NCBI RefSeq assembly: GCF_001542405.1 | Contig: NZ_LNCD01000121.1 | Coordinates: forward strand, 2,501 to 63,712 | Source: Rhizobium altiplani | GTDB taxonomy: Bacteria; Pseudomonadota; Alphaproteobacteria; Rhizobiales; Rhizobiaceae | Direction: 5' to 3' | DNA length: 61,212 nucleotides | Program-made: the position numbers and the translations under genes | Notes under the pieces: model-generated | Seen by the model: the letters and a program-made list of their open reading frames with translations, nothing else | What the model was told of the DNA's origin: nothing | The model's database searches: none | Shown here: positions 19,947 through 28,134 of the stretch, piece after piece | How the letters are laid out: each line of letters starts with the position of its first letter | Position numbering within the stretch: position 1 is the stretch's first letter

Positions 19947-20906
19947 TCATCGCCAATTGCGCCCACGGTCGCGGTCAAAAGAGCCTCGACCGAAGTGATC
20001 CCAACCGCGATGGTGATCCCAGTCGTGATGGTGGTCACGGTCGTGGTGGTGATGGTGATCAGGCTTGTCCGGCTTGTCGGGTGGATCCGGCATGTCCGGG
20101 GGCTGTTGCGGTGTCTGCGGCAATTGGGACGGTTGAGGTGCCTGTGGCGCCTGCTGCGGCGCCTGGGGTGCCTGCGGCGCCGGCCGCTCCTGCCGCTGCG
20201 GCTGGGGCCGGTCCTGACGGTCCTGGCGCAGGGACGCCAGCCCGCAACTGGTGCGAATGCCGCCGAGCGCGCCCGAAAGCTGCTGATCGCCGGACAGGAA
20301 GGGCAACGCTCGCGGATTACTCAGTGTCTGCAGCGTGCTGCGATCGACCTTGCTCGGATCCGTCATTCGGCCGCCGCGGGTTGCGACCACGCAGTCGCAT
20401 TGCTGACGCAACTGCTTGCAGCCCCCTGGGCCGCAGAAACTTGCGGCACCGTTCAACAACACGATCGCCGTCGTACCGTTCGGGCCGACGTAGAAATCGA
20501 ACGCCGTTCCGCGCACTCCGATCGTGCCGGCCGGAGTTACAATCGAGTAGGCCGACGAGGCTGAATTGCCGCTGATCCAGCGGAACGTGCCTTTCGCCGC
20601 CTTGATCGAAAGCCTCTTCACGGAGGCCGAATCGTCATAAACGAACTTGTCGATCACGACCGTCGACCCCGCACCGACAGCCAGTTTGGTGCCATCCTTG
20701 AAGATGAATTGTCCAAGGCCGGACTGCGATGTGCGGATGCGCTCGTCCTTATGGACGGGGGATCGCACAACCAGCGGGCCGGTCTCGCCTGAAACCTCGG
20801 TTCGAATCAGTGTTGCCTGCCCAACCGGCTCGGCGGAGAAAGCCTGCAGCGGACCGAATAAAGCAAAGAAGACACCTGCAGCGACAGCACCACAGAAGCG
20901 AGACAT
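19947..20906 (-). CDS. Secreted FecR-domain protein with Pro/Gln and His/Asp-rich tail
   Basis: 319 residues. A signal peptide (about 1-25, ending AFSAEP) is followed by a FecR-type domain (about 30-160) with the repeated strand pattern FKDGTKLAVGAGSTVVIDKF and YSIVTPAGTIGVRGTAFDF. It lacks the N-terminal cytoplasmic part and membrane helix of true FecR sigma regulators, and no FecI-type sigma gene is nearby. From about 215 the sequence is low complexity: Q/P/A-rich, then PDKPD, then a tail with about 12 histidines among Asp, Arg and Gly. Such periplasmic FecR proteins are often found beside CHASE2 proteins (from memory), which suggests they feed the sensor. Confidence 0.85.
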   Translation of the reverse strand: MSRFCGAVAAGVFFALFGPLQAFSAEPVGQATLIRTEVSGETGPLVVRSPVHKDERIRTSQSGLGQFIFKDGTKLAVGAGSTVVIDKFVYDDSASVKRLSIKAAKGTFRWISGNSASSAYSIVTPAGTIGVRGTAFDFYVGPNGTTAIVLLNGAASFCGPGGCKQLRQQCDCVVATRGGRMTDPSKVDRSTLQTLSNPRALPFLSGDQQLSGALGGIRTSCGLASLRQDRQDRPQPQRQERPAPQAPQAPQQAPQAPQPSQLPQTPQQPPDMPDPPDKPDKPDHHHHHDRDHHHDWDHHRGWDHFGRGSFDRDRGRNWR

Positions 20907-21094
20907 GGTCGACCCCCGATAAACTGTCAGTATATTAGCATATTGTTAACTTTAACGTCTTCTCATCTTCTTGGTGTAGGGAGTACGGCTTTCGCCTTCA
21001 CCGGGAGTTGCTTGCGACACCACGCCCGCGGTCAGCTCTTGACTTCCTCACAGCTTCGTCCGACTTCACTCAGAACGAATGCGAGGACAAAAGC

Positions 21095-21841
21095 ATGAGC
21101 GAAGCGGCAAAAAGCACGATCGACCAGGAAGAGGTGGACCGCTTTTCGGCGATGGCGGCCGAATGGTGGAGCCCCACCGGTAAGTTCAAGCCACTGCACA
21201 AGTTCAACCCCGTGCGGCTCGCCTATATTCGCGATAAGGCAGCGGAAAACTTCGGCCGCGACATTCGTTCCCCAAGGCCGTTAGAGGGTCTTCGCGTCCT
21301 CGACATTGGCTGCGGTGGCGGTTTGCTCTCGGAGCCGGTGGCCCGCATGGGTGCCAGCGTCGTCGGTGCAGATCCATCGGAAAAGAACATCGGCATCGCT
21401 TCGACCCATGCGAAAGCCTCAGGCGTATCCGTCGATTACCGTGCCGTCACGGCCGAACAGCTTGCAGAGGCCGGCGAAACCTTCGACATCGTTCTCAACA
21501 TGGAGGTCGTGGAACACGTCGCCGACGTCGATTTCTTCCTGGGCACCTGCGCAAAGATGGTTCGCCCGGGTGGCTTGATGTTCGTCGCAACGATCAACCG
21601 GACGATGAAGGCCGCCGCGCTCGCCATCTTTGCGGCAGAAAATATCCTGCGGTGGCTGCCGCGCGGCACTCATCAATATGAGAAGCTGGTCCGTCCCGAA
21701 GAGATCGAAAAGCCGGTTGCGGACAATGGCCTTTCGATCATCGATCGCACGGGCGTCTTCTTCAATCCGCTGTCAAACCAGTGGAATCTGTCGAAGGACA
21801 TGGATGTGAACTACATGATGCTGGCGAAACGCCCTGGCTAA
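21095..21841 (+). CDS. ubiG: Bifunctional ubiquinone O-methyltransferase UbiG
   Basis: 248 residues from the ATG at 21095, preceded by GCGAGGAC; an upstream in-frame ATG at 21008 would add 29 residues that look non-coding. AdoMet motif I is LDIGCGGGLLSE (70-80), followed by GADPSEKNI, and the family signature HKFNPVRLAYIRD is present. UbiG carries out the two O-methylations of the ubiquinone ring at the inner membrane. It lies divergent from lysC at 6.7 kb distance, where many relatives have the two adjacent. Confidence 0.96.
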   Translation: MSEAAKSTIDQEEVDRFSAMAAEWWSPTGKFKPLHKFNPVRLAYIRDKAAENFGRDIRSPRPLEGLRVLDIGCGGGLLSEPVARMGASVVGADPSEKNIGIASTHAKASGVSVDYRAVTAEQLAEAGETFDIVLNMEVVEHVADVDFFLGTCAKMVRPGGLMFVATINRTMKAAALAIFAAENILRWLPRGTHQYEKLVRPEEIEKPVADNGLSIIDRTGVFFNPLSNQWNLSKDMDVNYMMLAKRPG

Positions 21842-21856
21842 TATAGGTCGCGAGGA

Positions 21857-22732
21857 TCAGACCCCTCGACGCGCCTGTCTCGAGCCACAGCAGTCCTTGA
21901 AAGGCTTGCCCGAGCCGCATGGACACAGGTCGCGACTGCGCCGTTGCAGGCGACCGATCAAGGGCACCTTCACGGCCGATGGCAGCGACGATGCCACGAA
22001 GGCGACCAGCTTCGCCGAAAGGCTTGGAATCACCAGACGGCGTCCGGCTTTGAACCCGCGCCAGGCGCGCTCGGCCACATAGTCCGAGCTGAGCTTGGGC
22101 AGGATCTTGAACAGAGCCGCCCGACCAGCACCAGACCGCTCCAGAAACTCCGTCGCAACGGGCCCAGGCGCAACGCAGGTAACCCTCACGCCGGTTGATC
22201 TGACCTCTTGATGCAGCGCCTCCGAGAAGGAGCGGACGAAGGCCTTGCTGGCGTAGTACAGTGCCATGTTCGGACCCGGCGTGAAACCCGCAATGGAGCC
22301 GAGATTGAGCACGCCGCCGCGGCCACGCGCCACCATACCCGGCAGGAAGTGCAGGGTCATGTCAGTGAGTGCCCGGATGTTAAGGTCGACCATGCCAAGC
22401 TGGTCGGCAATCGGCAGTGTCGTTGCCGCACCGCGCAAACCATAGCCGGCGCTGTTGACCAGCACCTCGCAAACAAGGCCGTTGGCCGTAAGGAAGTCCT
22501 TCAGCCGCGCCGATGCGTCGGCCGCAAGCAGGTCGAGCGAGAGGGTGAATGCTTGGCCGCCTGCCGTTTTCACATCATCCGCAGCCGCCGCCAGTCCATC
22601 CAGCGACCGCGCAACGAGGACGACCGTCGCACCTTCTCGGGCCGCCACCTTGGCAATCGCCCGGCCGATGCCACGGGACCCACCGACCACGACGACGGCG
22701 GGGCGCAATGCTTCACGCTGTTCGTCTGTCAT
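21857..22732 (-). CDS. Short-chain dehydrogenase with C-terminal SEC-C motif
   Basis: 291 residues. The NAD(P)-binding motif is GGSRGIGRAIAK (18-28) and the catalytic pair is YYASK, so the reductase is intact. The last 22 residues hold a SEC-C zinc motif, CPCGSGKPFKDCC (Cys270, 272, 281, 282), normally seen at the end of SecA, where it binds zinc, SecB and ribosomes. The fusion to an SDR is unusual. It overlaps the acyltransferase gene upstream by four bases. The substrate is not known. Confidence 0.88.
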   Translation of the reverse strand: MTDEQREALRPAVVVVGGSRGIGRAIAKVAAREGATVVLVARSLDGLAAAADDVKTAGGQAFTLSLDLLAADASARLKDFLTANGLVCEVLVNSAGYGLRGAATTLPIADQLGMVDLNIRALTDMTLHFLPGMVARGRGGVLNLGSIAGFTPGPNMALYYASKAFVRSFSEALHQEVRSTGVRVTCVAPGPVATEFLERSGAGRAALFKILPKLSSDYVAERAWRGFKAGRRLVIPSLSAKLVAFVASSLPSAVKVPLIGRLQRRSRDLCPCGSGKPFKDCCGSRQARRGV

Positions 22733-23514
22733 GGTGCCATCCCCGACACCGCCCCATCGGGGATCGCTTCGCCTGAAGGCATCCCGCGGACTTCGTCGGC
22801 AATCGCCCCATTCAGGATACTTTCGAAGCGAACGAGCGCACGGGCAACGTTCGCGCCATCCATGACCCGGTGATCATAGTGGATGCGCACGGTGACCGTT
22901 CCGTCTTCGGAGATCGGGCCATAATTGAAAATGGTGGTCAGCGGCGTTAGAGGGTTCAACGACTCCGCCCCCAGGCCCGAATAGACCGACAGCTGGAATG
23001 TGCCGAAGCGCCGTCCGCGCTGACGGCCAAGGTTCAGCCCAAGCCACATCAGGAGCCATCGGATCGGGCCGGGTGCGCGCGCAAATTTCAGCGCCCTGCG
23101 GAATTCCTTGATCTCATGGATCGGCTTTGATCTGGCTGCAAGAAAATGTCCCTCGATCTCGGCAATGGACCGATGCTCCGGATCCTTGATCGTGCTCAGC
23201 AGAACGATTCGCTCGCCCTCATGCTCGCGCTCATGCGCAACGGAGGCGACACTGACCGGATATTCGTAGAGTTGCGGCCGGGGCAGCTTGACATAGGCAC
23301 GCCGCAACTCCGCCACGTCCTGGCTGAGAAGGGCATAGCCCTTCAGGAACAACACCGTCCAGGACGTCTTGCTCCGCTGCGCCATCCTCGCTTGCTGTAG
23401 CGGCGCGAGTTTCATCTGCCGCTGCACCGTGACGCGCGGCACGCCGATCGAGAACCGCATCAGGTCTCCGACCAGACGTCGTGATGGCGAAAGCTTGACG
23501 GCGCGTCCCCGCAT
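22729..23514 (-). CDS. Stand-alone 2-oxoacid dehydrogenase E2-like acyltransferase
   Basis: 261 residues. The C-terminal half matches the catalytic domain of E2 acyltransferases and chloramphenicol acetyltransferases: YDHRVMDGANVARAL with catalytic His215 and Asp219 (HxxxDG). There is no lipoyl domain, no peripheral-subunit-binding domain and no dehydrogenase partner nearby, so it cannot work in a normal 2-oxoacid complex. A basic, partly hydrophobic middle (residues 125-155) could contact membranes. It is coupled by ATGA to the SDR gene and lies 10 bases from the ICMT-like gene, suggesting transfer of an acyl group in a lipid pathway. Confidence 0.75.
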   Translation of the reverse strand: MRGRAVKLSPSRRLVGDLMRFSIGVPRVTVQRQMKLAPLQQARMAQRSKTSWTVLFLKGYALLSQDVAELRRAYVKLPRPQLYEYPVSVASVAHEREHEGERIVLLSTIKDPEHRSIAEIEGHFLAARSKPIHEIKEFRRALKFARAPGPIRWLLMWLGLNLGRQRGRRFGTFQLSVYSGLGAESLNPLTPLTTIFNYGPISEDGTVTVRIHYDHRVMDGANVARALVRFESILNGAIADEVRGMPSGEAIPDGAVSGMAP

Positions 23515-23524
23515 CCTGCGTCCT

Positions 23525-24112
23525 CTAGTAGATGTAGGGGATAATTCGCTTCGTCCGGTCCATGTAGGCGCGGTACTCGGGACCGAAAATCTCCAGCATC
23601 ATCCGCTCCTCCTTGTCTACCCGCAAAAAGAAGAGGACTGCGAAGCCGATCAGGCCCGCCAGCCCAACGACCCAATTCGCGAGAAGAAAGGCCTGGCCAA
23701 GCGCCATCAGCAGAAAGGAGGTGTACATCGGATGACGGACGAGCGCGTAGGGGCCGTGGGAAATCAGCTCGTGTTTCTCGCGAATCTGCAGCGTGATCGA
23801 CCAGTTGCGGCCAAGCGCCTTGTGCGTCCTGCGGAAGACCCACATGGCCGTGAAAAACAATAGAGCACCGAGAATCACTGCCCACAGATGAGCCGGGTAG
23901 TCGGCGGCTGCTGGCTTTCCGGTTGCGACGTAGAAGCCTGGAATAAAGGCAAGCCCTATCAACGCAGCCGTAAGACCCGCCGCCTCCACACCGGAGCGCC
24001 GGTCGCTGACGACCCTCGTGCGCCTCGCGCGGCGTTCCGAAGGATAGCGAATGGCATACCAGGCGATGATGCCAAGCACCCACACGATTTTGCCAATGAG
24101 AGCGACGCTCAA
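23525..24112 (-). CDS. ICMT-family membrane methyltransferase
   Basis: 195 residues with about five hydrophobic helices. The C-terminal signature of isoprenylcysteine/phospholipid methyltransferases is clear: HGPYALVRHPMYTSF and then EERMMLEIFGPEYRAYM. Bacterial members methylate lipids, quinones or polyketide-derived phenols at the inner membrane. It is the first gene of a tight three-gene minus-strand run with an acyltransferase and an SDR. Confidence 0.85.
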   Translation of the reverse strand: MSVALIGKIVWVLGIIAWYAIRYPSERRARRTRVVSDRRSGVEAAGLTAALIGLAFIPGFYVATGKPAAADYPAHLWAVILGALLFFTAMWVFRRTHKALGRNWSITLQIREKHELISHGPYALVRHPMYTSFLLMALGQAFLLANWVVGLAGLIGFAVLFFLRVDKEERMMLEIFGPEYRAYMDRTKRIIPYIY

Positions 24113-24180
24113 TTCAGATCACCGGAGCCCTTCTACGCCTGCCATCGATGGTGCCGAACGACCCGACGGCTCGCTCCGCA

Positions 24181-24759
24181 TCACGTATTCATCTCTCGGA
24201 GCTTTGTAATGAACTCTTGCGGACGAAGCCAGATGCTAGGCGTCTTGTATCCCATGGAACTTGCGATCTCGCCGACGAAATTGTTGCAATTGTCGACGGT
24301 GGCCTGCCACATCTTCGATTTGGCCTGCAGGTCACGAATGTAAGCGACGGTCTTGTTGTACTCCGCTTCGGTGAGCAGGATGCGCCAGCTTGCCGAACGA
24401 TAGGCTTCTTCAAGATCGCCATCCGTGGCCCCGGTCGACGCCGGAACGGGGATGAAATGCCCGAGTACGTAAGGCGCGGCGTCGGGAGAAGCCGGCGCAA
24501 GCCCGGCGACCTGCGGATTGATCATTCCGCCAGCCTTGTTCAGGCGTCCGAACACCGCATAGGTATGGCCATAGGTCAGCGCATAGCGTGAACGGAATTC
24601 GATGAAATACTGCCCCTCGCGCTGGGAGGCTTTAGCGACTTGTGCACCGCTGGCGTTCGAGGTGTACCTCGGTTGCGGTGGCTTGTCGTCAGATTGGCAG
24701 GATGTGAGCGCGAGCGCGGTGAGAATCAGGAGGGATAGGTGGCCTTTAGCAAGCGTCAT
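24181..24759 (-). CDS. Putative lipoprotein of unknown function
   Basis: 192 residues from the ATG at 24759, which has GGAG 12 bases upstream; the ATG at 24771 is also possible but its GGAG would abut the start. The signal peptide ends in the lipobox LTSC. The mature part contains RYALTYGHTYAVFGR and DNCNNFVGEIASSMGYKTP, a pattern seen in rhizobial hypothetical proteins; the conserved His and Asn/Cys could mean a NlpC/P60-like or papain-like fold, but this is a guess. Confidence 0.7.
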   Translation of the reverse strand: MTLAKGHLSLLILTALALTSCQSDDKPPQPRYTSNASGAQVAKASQREGQYFIEFRSRYALTYGHTYAVFGRLNKAGGMINPQVAGLAPASPDAAPYVLGHFIPVPASTGATDGDLEEAYRSASWRILLTEAEYNKTVAYIRDLQAKSKMWQATVDNCNNFVGEIASSMGYKTPSIWLRPQEFITKLREMNT

Positions 24760-24863
24760 GCTACGCTTCATCTCCGAGATCGAAGAGCACAGACACCCAA
24801 ACAGAAATGCCAGCCTAGGGTTGCGCATTTGCGCATTAGGCAGCCTGGCTCCGACAACGATTT

Positions 24864-24891
24864 GGGGGAGGGGCCACAAAGTCCCTCCCCC
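24864..24891 (-). terminator. Hairpin after small lipoprotein gene
   Basis: GGGGGAGGG and CCCTCCCCC, a 9-base perfect stem with a 10-base loop, 18 bases beyond the small lipoprotein stop. No T run, but the stem is strong. Confidence 0.6.
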
Positions 24892-24909
24892 TTACTCAAA
24901 AGTCAGATG

Positions 24910-25038
24910 TTACTTGGTGATCGGGGCTTCTGCCACCGGTGGCGGGGCTTTGCCCTTGCCCTTACCAACTGCTCCGCAAGCCGTCAGGCTCGAAACGGAA
25001 AACAAAGCAACAAGGCACATGATTAGGATTCTGCTCAT
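24910..25038 (-). CDS. Small lipoprotein, 42 residues
   Basis: MSRILIMCLVALFSV followed by LTAC, a clear lipoprotein signal with Cys19 or so, then a short Gly/Lys/Pro tail GAVGKGKGKAPPPVAEAP. The ATG has GAGAGGAA at good spacing and a hairpin follows the stop, so the gene is real despite its size. It resembles small entericidin-like or assembly-accessory lipoproteins only in general form; the function is unknown. Confidence 0.75.
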   Translation of the reverse strand: MSRILIMCLVALFSVSSLTACGAVGKGKGKAPPPVAEAPITK

Positions 25039-25146
25039 CAAGTAGTTCCTCTCCGTTAGCATGGAATAGGTTATCGAAGGCAACGATTCTACTAATAGCG
25101 GTAAATTAGCGACAAGCCAAGTGCAGAAAGGGCACACCTAGCCGTC

Positions 25147-25164
25147 GCGTCGCACAGGCGACGC
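25147..25164 (-). terminator. Short hairpin after L,D-transpeptidase gene
   Basis: GCGTCGC-ACAG-GCGACGC, perfect 7-base stem with a tetraloop, 45 bases past the stop and without a T run. Confidence 0.4.
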
Positions 25165-25208
25165 GCAAAGCTAACAGAGGGTGGCAATATCGATACAAAA
25201 TGTAAGTA

Positions 25209-25790
25209 TCATATGACCAAAACGCCGGTCCCAATGGGCGCCCGGCCGTAGAGGTGAACGATGTCTTCATTGGTCATGCGGATGCAACCATTCGACACGG
25301 CCTGTCCGATCAGCCAGGGCTCGTTCGTTCCGTGGATCCGGAAATAGGTATCCCGCCCGCCTTGGTAAAGATAAAGCGCCGCGGCGCCCAGAGGGTTGTT
25401 TTCCCCTCCGGGAACGCCCCCAGCATACTGCGCCAAACGCGGCTTGCGTTCGATCATGCTCGCGGTCGGCGTCCACGATGGCCACTCGGCCTTCCGCCCG
25501 ACAACGGCATTGCCCTTCAGAGTAAGACCTTCCTCGCCGACTGCCACGCCATAGCGTGTCGCGCGGCCTTCGTCCTCAACGTAGTAGAGGTAACGTTCGT
25601 AGGTGTTGACGACGATACTGCCCGGCGCCTCGCCGCCCGAATATGCAACCTCACGCCGCCGGTTGCGGTAGCTGACGCCATTCGAAGAAAAGGGAGACCC
25701 TATCGGCCAACTCGCCGTGGTGCATCCAGAGGTCATCAATGCCACACAGCCCAAGACTAGGCCACGGCGCGTAATATGGTCGTTATCCAT
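25209..25790 (-). CDS. L,D-transpeptidase (YkuD) lipoprotein
   Basis: 193 residues from the ATG at 25790 (AGGTAACG upstream); longer in-frame starts add implausible sequence. TSGC forms a lipobox (Cys23), so the enzyme is anchored to a membrane. The YkuD domain has HGTNEPWLIG and the catalytic SNGCIRM (Cys169). These enzymes form 3-3 peptidoglycan crosslinks or attach proteins to peptidoglycan, and in polar-growing rhizobia they are numerous. It is monocistronic. Confidence 0.92.
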   Translation of the reverse strand: MDNDHITRRGLVLGCVALMTSGCTTASWPIGSPFSSNGVSYRNRRREVAYSGGEAPGSIVVNTYERYLYYVEDEGRATRYGVAVGEEGLTLKGNAVVGRKAEWPSWTPTASMIERKPRLAQYAGGVPGGENNPLGAAALYLYQGGRDTYFRIHGTNEPWLIGQAVSNGCIRMTNEDIVHLYGRAPIGTGVLVI

Positions 25791-26085
25791 CGTTACCTGC
25801 TGATTATGGTGAGCCCTATCGCTTTCCTTTAGCATCCTGTTGTATTCAGGCCAAGTCATCGGTGGACCGCTCAAGCGCTCTTCTGTGCAGAAACCTCCCT
25901 ATCGTTGTATAAGTTCTTCATAATGTCGCCCTGTCGGAGGGCGCCTCTTGCGGCAATGGGCGCCGCGAAGCTAGGTTGAGACGCTTCGCGCCGCGGCGCC
26001 GGCGCGTATCGCGGGGGCTTCCGGGAGGTTGGCAGCTGTTCGCGTTTGAATTGATCTTGTCGCAGGGGAGCGATAGCAAATAACG

Positions 26086-26841
26086 ATGAATCTTGGTTTC
26101 GAAGGAAAAGTAGCGATCGTCACCGGCGCCGGCTCAGGCATTGGCGCGGCCATCTCCCGTCAGTTGGCCGAGGAGGGCGCGGAAGTTGTCGTCGCCGATA
26201 TCAATGTCGAAGCAGCGGAGCGGGTTGCAACGGAGATTCGCGAAAAAGGAGGCAAATCTCGCCATTTTGCGGTCGACGTGACCGATGCTGCAGCTGTTGA
26301 AAAGCTGGTCAAAACGGTCGCCGAAACCTGCGGCGGCCTCCATCTTGCGGTCAACAATGCCGGCGTCGACGGCGTGCGCAGGGCGACGGGAGATTATCCG
26401 CTCGACAACTGGCACAAGCTGATGGACGTCAACCTCAACGGCGTTTTCTACTGCATGAAATACGAGATCGGAGCGATGCTGGCCCGCGGCGGCGGTGCGA
26501 TCGTCAATGTATCCTCCGTGCTCGGTGCCGTCGCACTGCCGATCGCATGCGCCTATACGGCGGCTAAACACGGCGTCGTGGGACTGACAAAGGCGGCGGC
26601 GATAGAATATGCCCGCCTGGGAATCCGCATCAATGCGGTCGGTCCCGGCTGGATCGAGACACCACTCTCATCGGAACATCGTGATATTGCGAGCAGCCGT
26701 CGCATGGAAGCACTGCAGCCGATGGGCCGGCGCGGCACGCCCGAAGAAGTGGCAGCTCTCGTCTGTTTCTTATTGTCGGAGCAGGCAAGCTTCATCACCG
26801 GCAGCTACCATCTCGTGGATGGCGCCTACAGCGCGCACTAG
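26086..26841 (+). CDS. Short-chain dehydrogenase/reductase
   Basis: 251 residues, classical SDR. TGAGSGIG (13-20) binds NAD(P); NNAG (90-93) and the catalytic Tyr157/Lys161 (YTAAK) are intact. Asp39 after the second strand (VVADIN) favours NAD over NADP. The C-terminal part SFITGSYHLVDGAYSA is typical of the FabG/BacC group. The substrate is unknown. It ends one base from the DUF1178 stop on the other strand. Confidence 0.93.
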   Translation: MNLGFEGKVAIVTGAGSGIGAAISRQLAEEGAEVVVADINVEAAERVATEIREKGGKSRHFAVDVTDAAAVEKLVKTVAETCGGLHLAVNNAGVDGVRRATGDYPLDNWHKLMDVNLNGVFYCMKYEIGAMLARGGGAIVNVSSVLGAVALPIACAYTAAKHGVVGLTKAAAIEYARLGIRINAVGPGWIETPLSSEHRDIASSRRMEALQPMGRRGTPEEVAALVCFLLSEQASFITGSYHLVDGAYSAH

Positions 26842-26842
26842 C

Positions 26843-27271
26843 TCAATTCACATCGTCGGGCAAAACAGGCAGGGCCGCGATTTCGATGCCTTCGTCCAAA
26901 AGCGCTTGGGCCTCATCCATCGTGGTCTGCCCGATGATGCCGCGGGCGTCGCTTTCCCCGTAATGTATCTTGCGGGCCTCCTCGGGAAACCGCGTTCCGA
27001 CATCCTCGGAATTGGCCCTGATCGTCGCAACAGCCTCTTTCAGCTTCTGGAACGCGTCACGCCGCATCGTATCCATCGCCAGCGTCTGCATTTCATCCTT
27101 CTTGCGCGCCGTCGAAACCGAAGGCGCCATCAGGAGCTTGGAGATGGATGCGGAGTTGCAGGCAGGACAGGTCAGGAATCCTGATGCGATCTGGCGATCG
27201 AAATCGGCACTTTCGGAAAACCAGCCTTCGAATTCGTGGGCATTTTCACAACGCAGCGAATAACGGATCAA
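26843..27271 (-). CDS. DUF1178 family protein
   Basis: 142 residues. The N terminus MIRYSLRCENAHEFEGWF with CPACNS further on gives a small zinc-ribbon-like domain, and the rest is helical. The family is widespread in alphaproteobacteria, beside the nitrilase gene, and has no assigned function. Its ATG overlaps the nitrilase stop by four bases, so it is the last gene of the comF-grxC-nitrilase operon. Confidence 0.9.
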   Translation of the reverse strand: MIRYSLRCENAHEFEGWFSESADFDRQIASGFLTCPACNSASISKLLMAPSVSTARKKDEMQTLAMDTMRRDAFQKLKEAVATIRANSEDVGTRFPEEARKIHYGESDARGIIGQTTMDEAQALLDEGIEIAALPVLPDDVN

Positions 27272-28125
27272 GCGGCCACGCCTCCTGCGACTGCCCCTGG
27301 AACCCTCTCGATTGAGAAATCACGGCCGTTTTTCAGATTGGGAATCTTGTCATGAGCTGACTTGACGGCCGCCGTATCAATGTCGGCAAGGATGACGGCT
27401 TCGCCCTCCGGCCCGGCCGAAGCCAGAACGCGGCCCCAGGGATCGACGATCATCGAATGACCAAAGGTCTCACGCCCGTCCTCGTGGCGCCCGGCCTGAG
27501 CAGCGGCAATCACAAAAACGCCATTCTCGATCGCGCGTGCCCGAAGCAGGATTTCCCAATGTGCTTCGCCGGTCTGCTTCGTGAAGGCAGCAGGCACCGT
27601 CATCACTTCGGCGCCGGCAACAGCCTGGGCGCGGAAAAGGGTGGGGAAGCGAACGTCATAACAGATCGCAAAGCCCATTTCAGCAAAGGGAAGCGACAAC
27701 ACGCGCGCCTCGGACCCCGGCCGGTAGGCAGCGCTCTCGCGCCAGCTTTCGCCGTTGTCGAGATCGACATCGAACATATGGATCTTGTCGTAACGATTAA
27801 GGATCTTGCCATCAGGCCCGAAGAGGTAGCCGCGGTTGGCAAGCTTGCCGTCATCGAGCGCAATAGCGGTCGAGCCCACATGCATGAAGATGCCGAGCTC
27901 CCGGGCCAATTCCGAACCCGTCCGCACGATGACGTCATTGGTTTCGTCGCGAAGCAGTGCCTTGGCAGCGGCACGATCGCGCTGCAGCATGCCTGTCATC
28001 TCAGGTGTCTGCACATAGATCGCGCCCTGGCCCGCAGCGTCGCGGACGAGGCGCGCCATCGCGGCAGCGTTCCTCTCGGGATCGACGCCGGAGCACATCT
28101 GGATGGCGGCAGCCGTAAACGTCAT
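27268..28125 (-). CDS. Carbon-nitrogen hydrolase (Nit1/omega-amidase type)
   Basis: 285 residues. The Glu-Lys-Cys triad can be placed at TPEMTG, YDKIHMFD and GFAICYDVRFP. The closest known group includes deaminated glutathione amidase (Nit1/YbeM) and omega-amidase, which repair side products of transaminases. It sits between grxC and the DUF1178 gene in one operon (10-base and -4-base spacing). That neighbourhood fits a role in glutathione housekeeping. Confidence 0.9.
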   Translation of the reverse strand: MTFTAAAIQMCSGVDPERNAAAMARLVRDAAGQGAIYVQTPEMTGMLQRDRAAAKALLRDETNDVIVRTGSELARELGIFMHVGSTAIALDDGKLANRGYLFGPDGKILNRYDKIHMFDVDLDNGESWRESAAYRPGSEARVLSLPFAEMGFAICYDVRFPTLFRAQAVAGAEVMTVPAAFTKQTGEAHWEILLRARAIENGVFVIAAAQAGRHEDGRETFGHSMIVDPWGRVLASAGPEGEAVILADIDTAAVKSAHDKIPNLKNGRDFSIERVPGAVAGGVAA

Positions 28126-28134
28126 CGCACTTCC

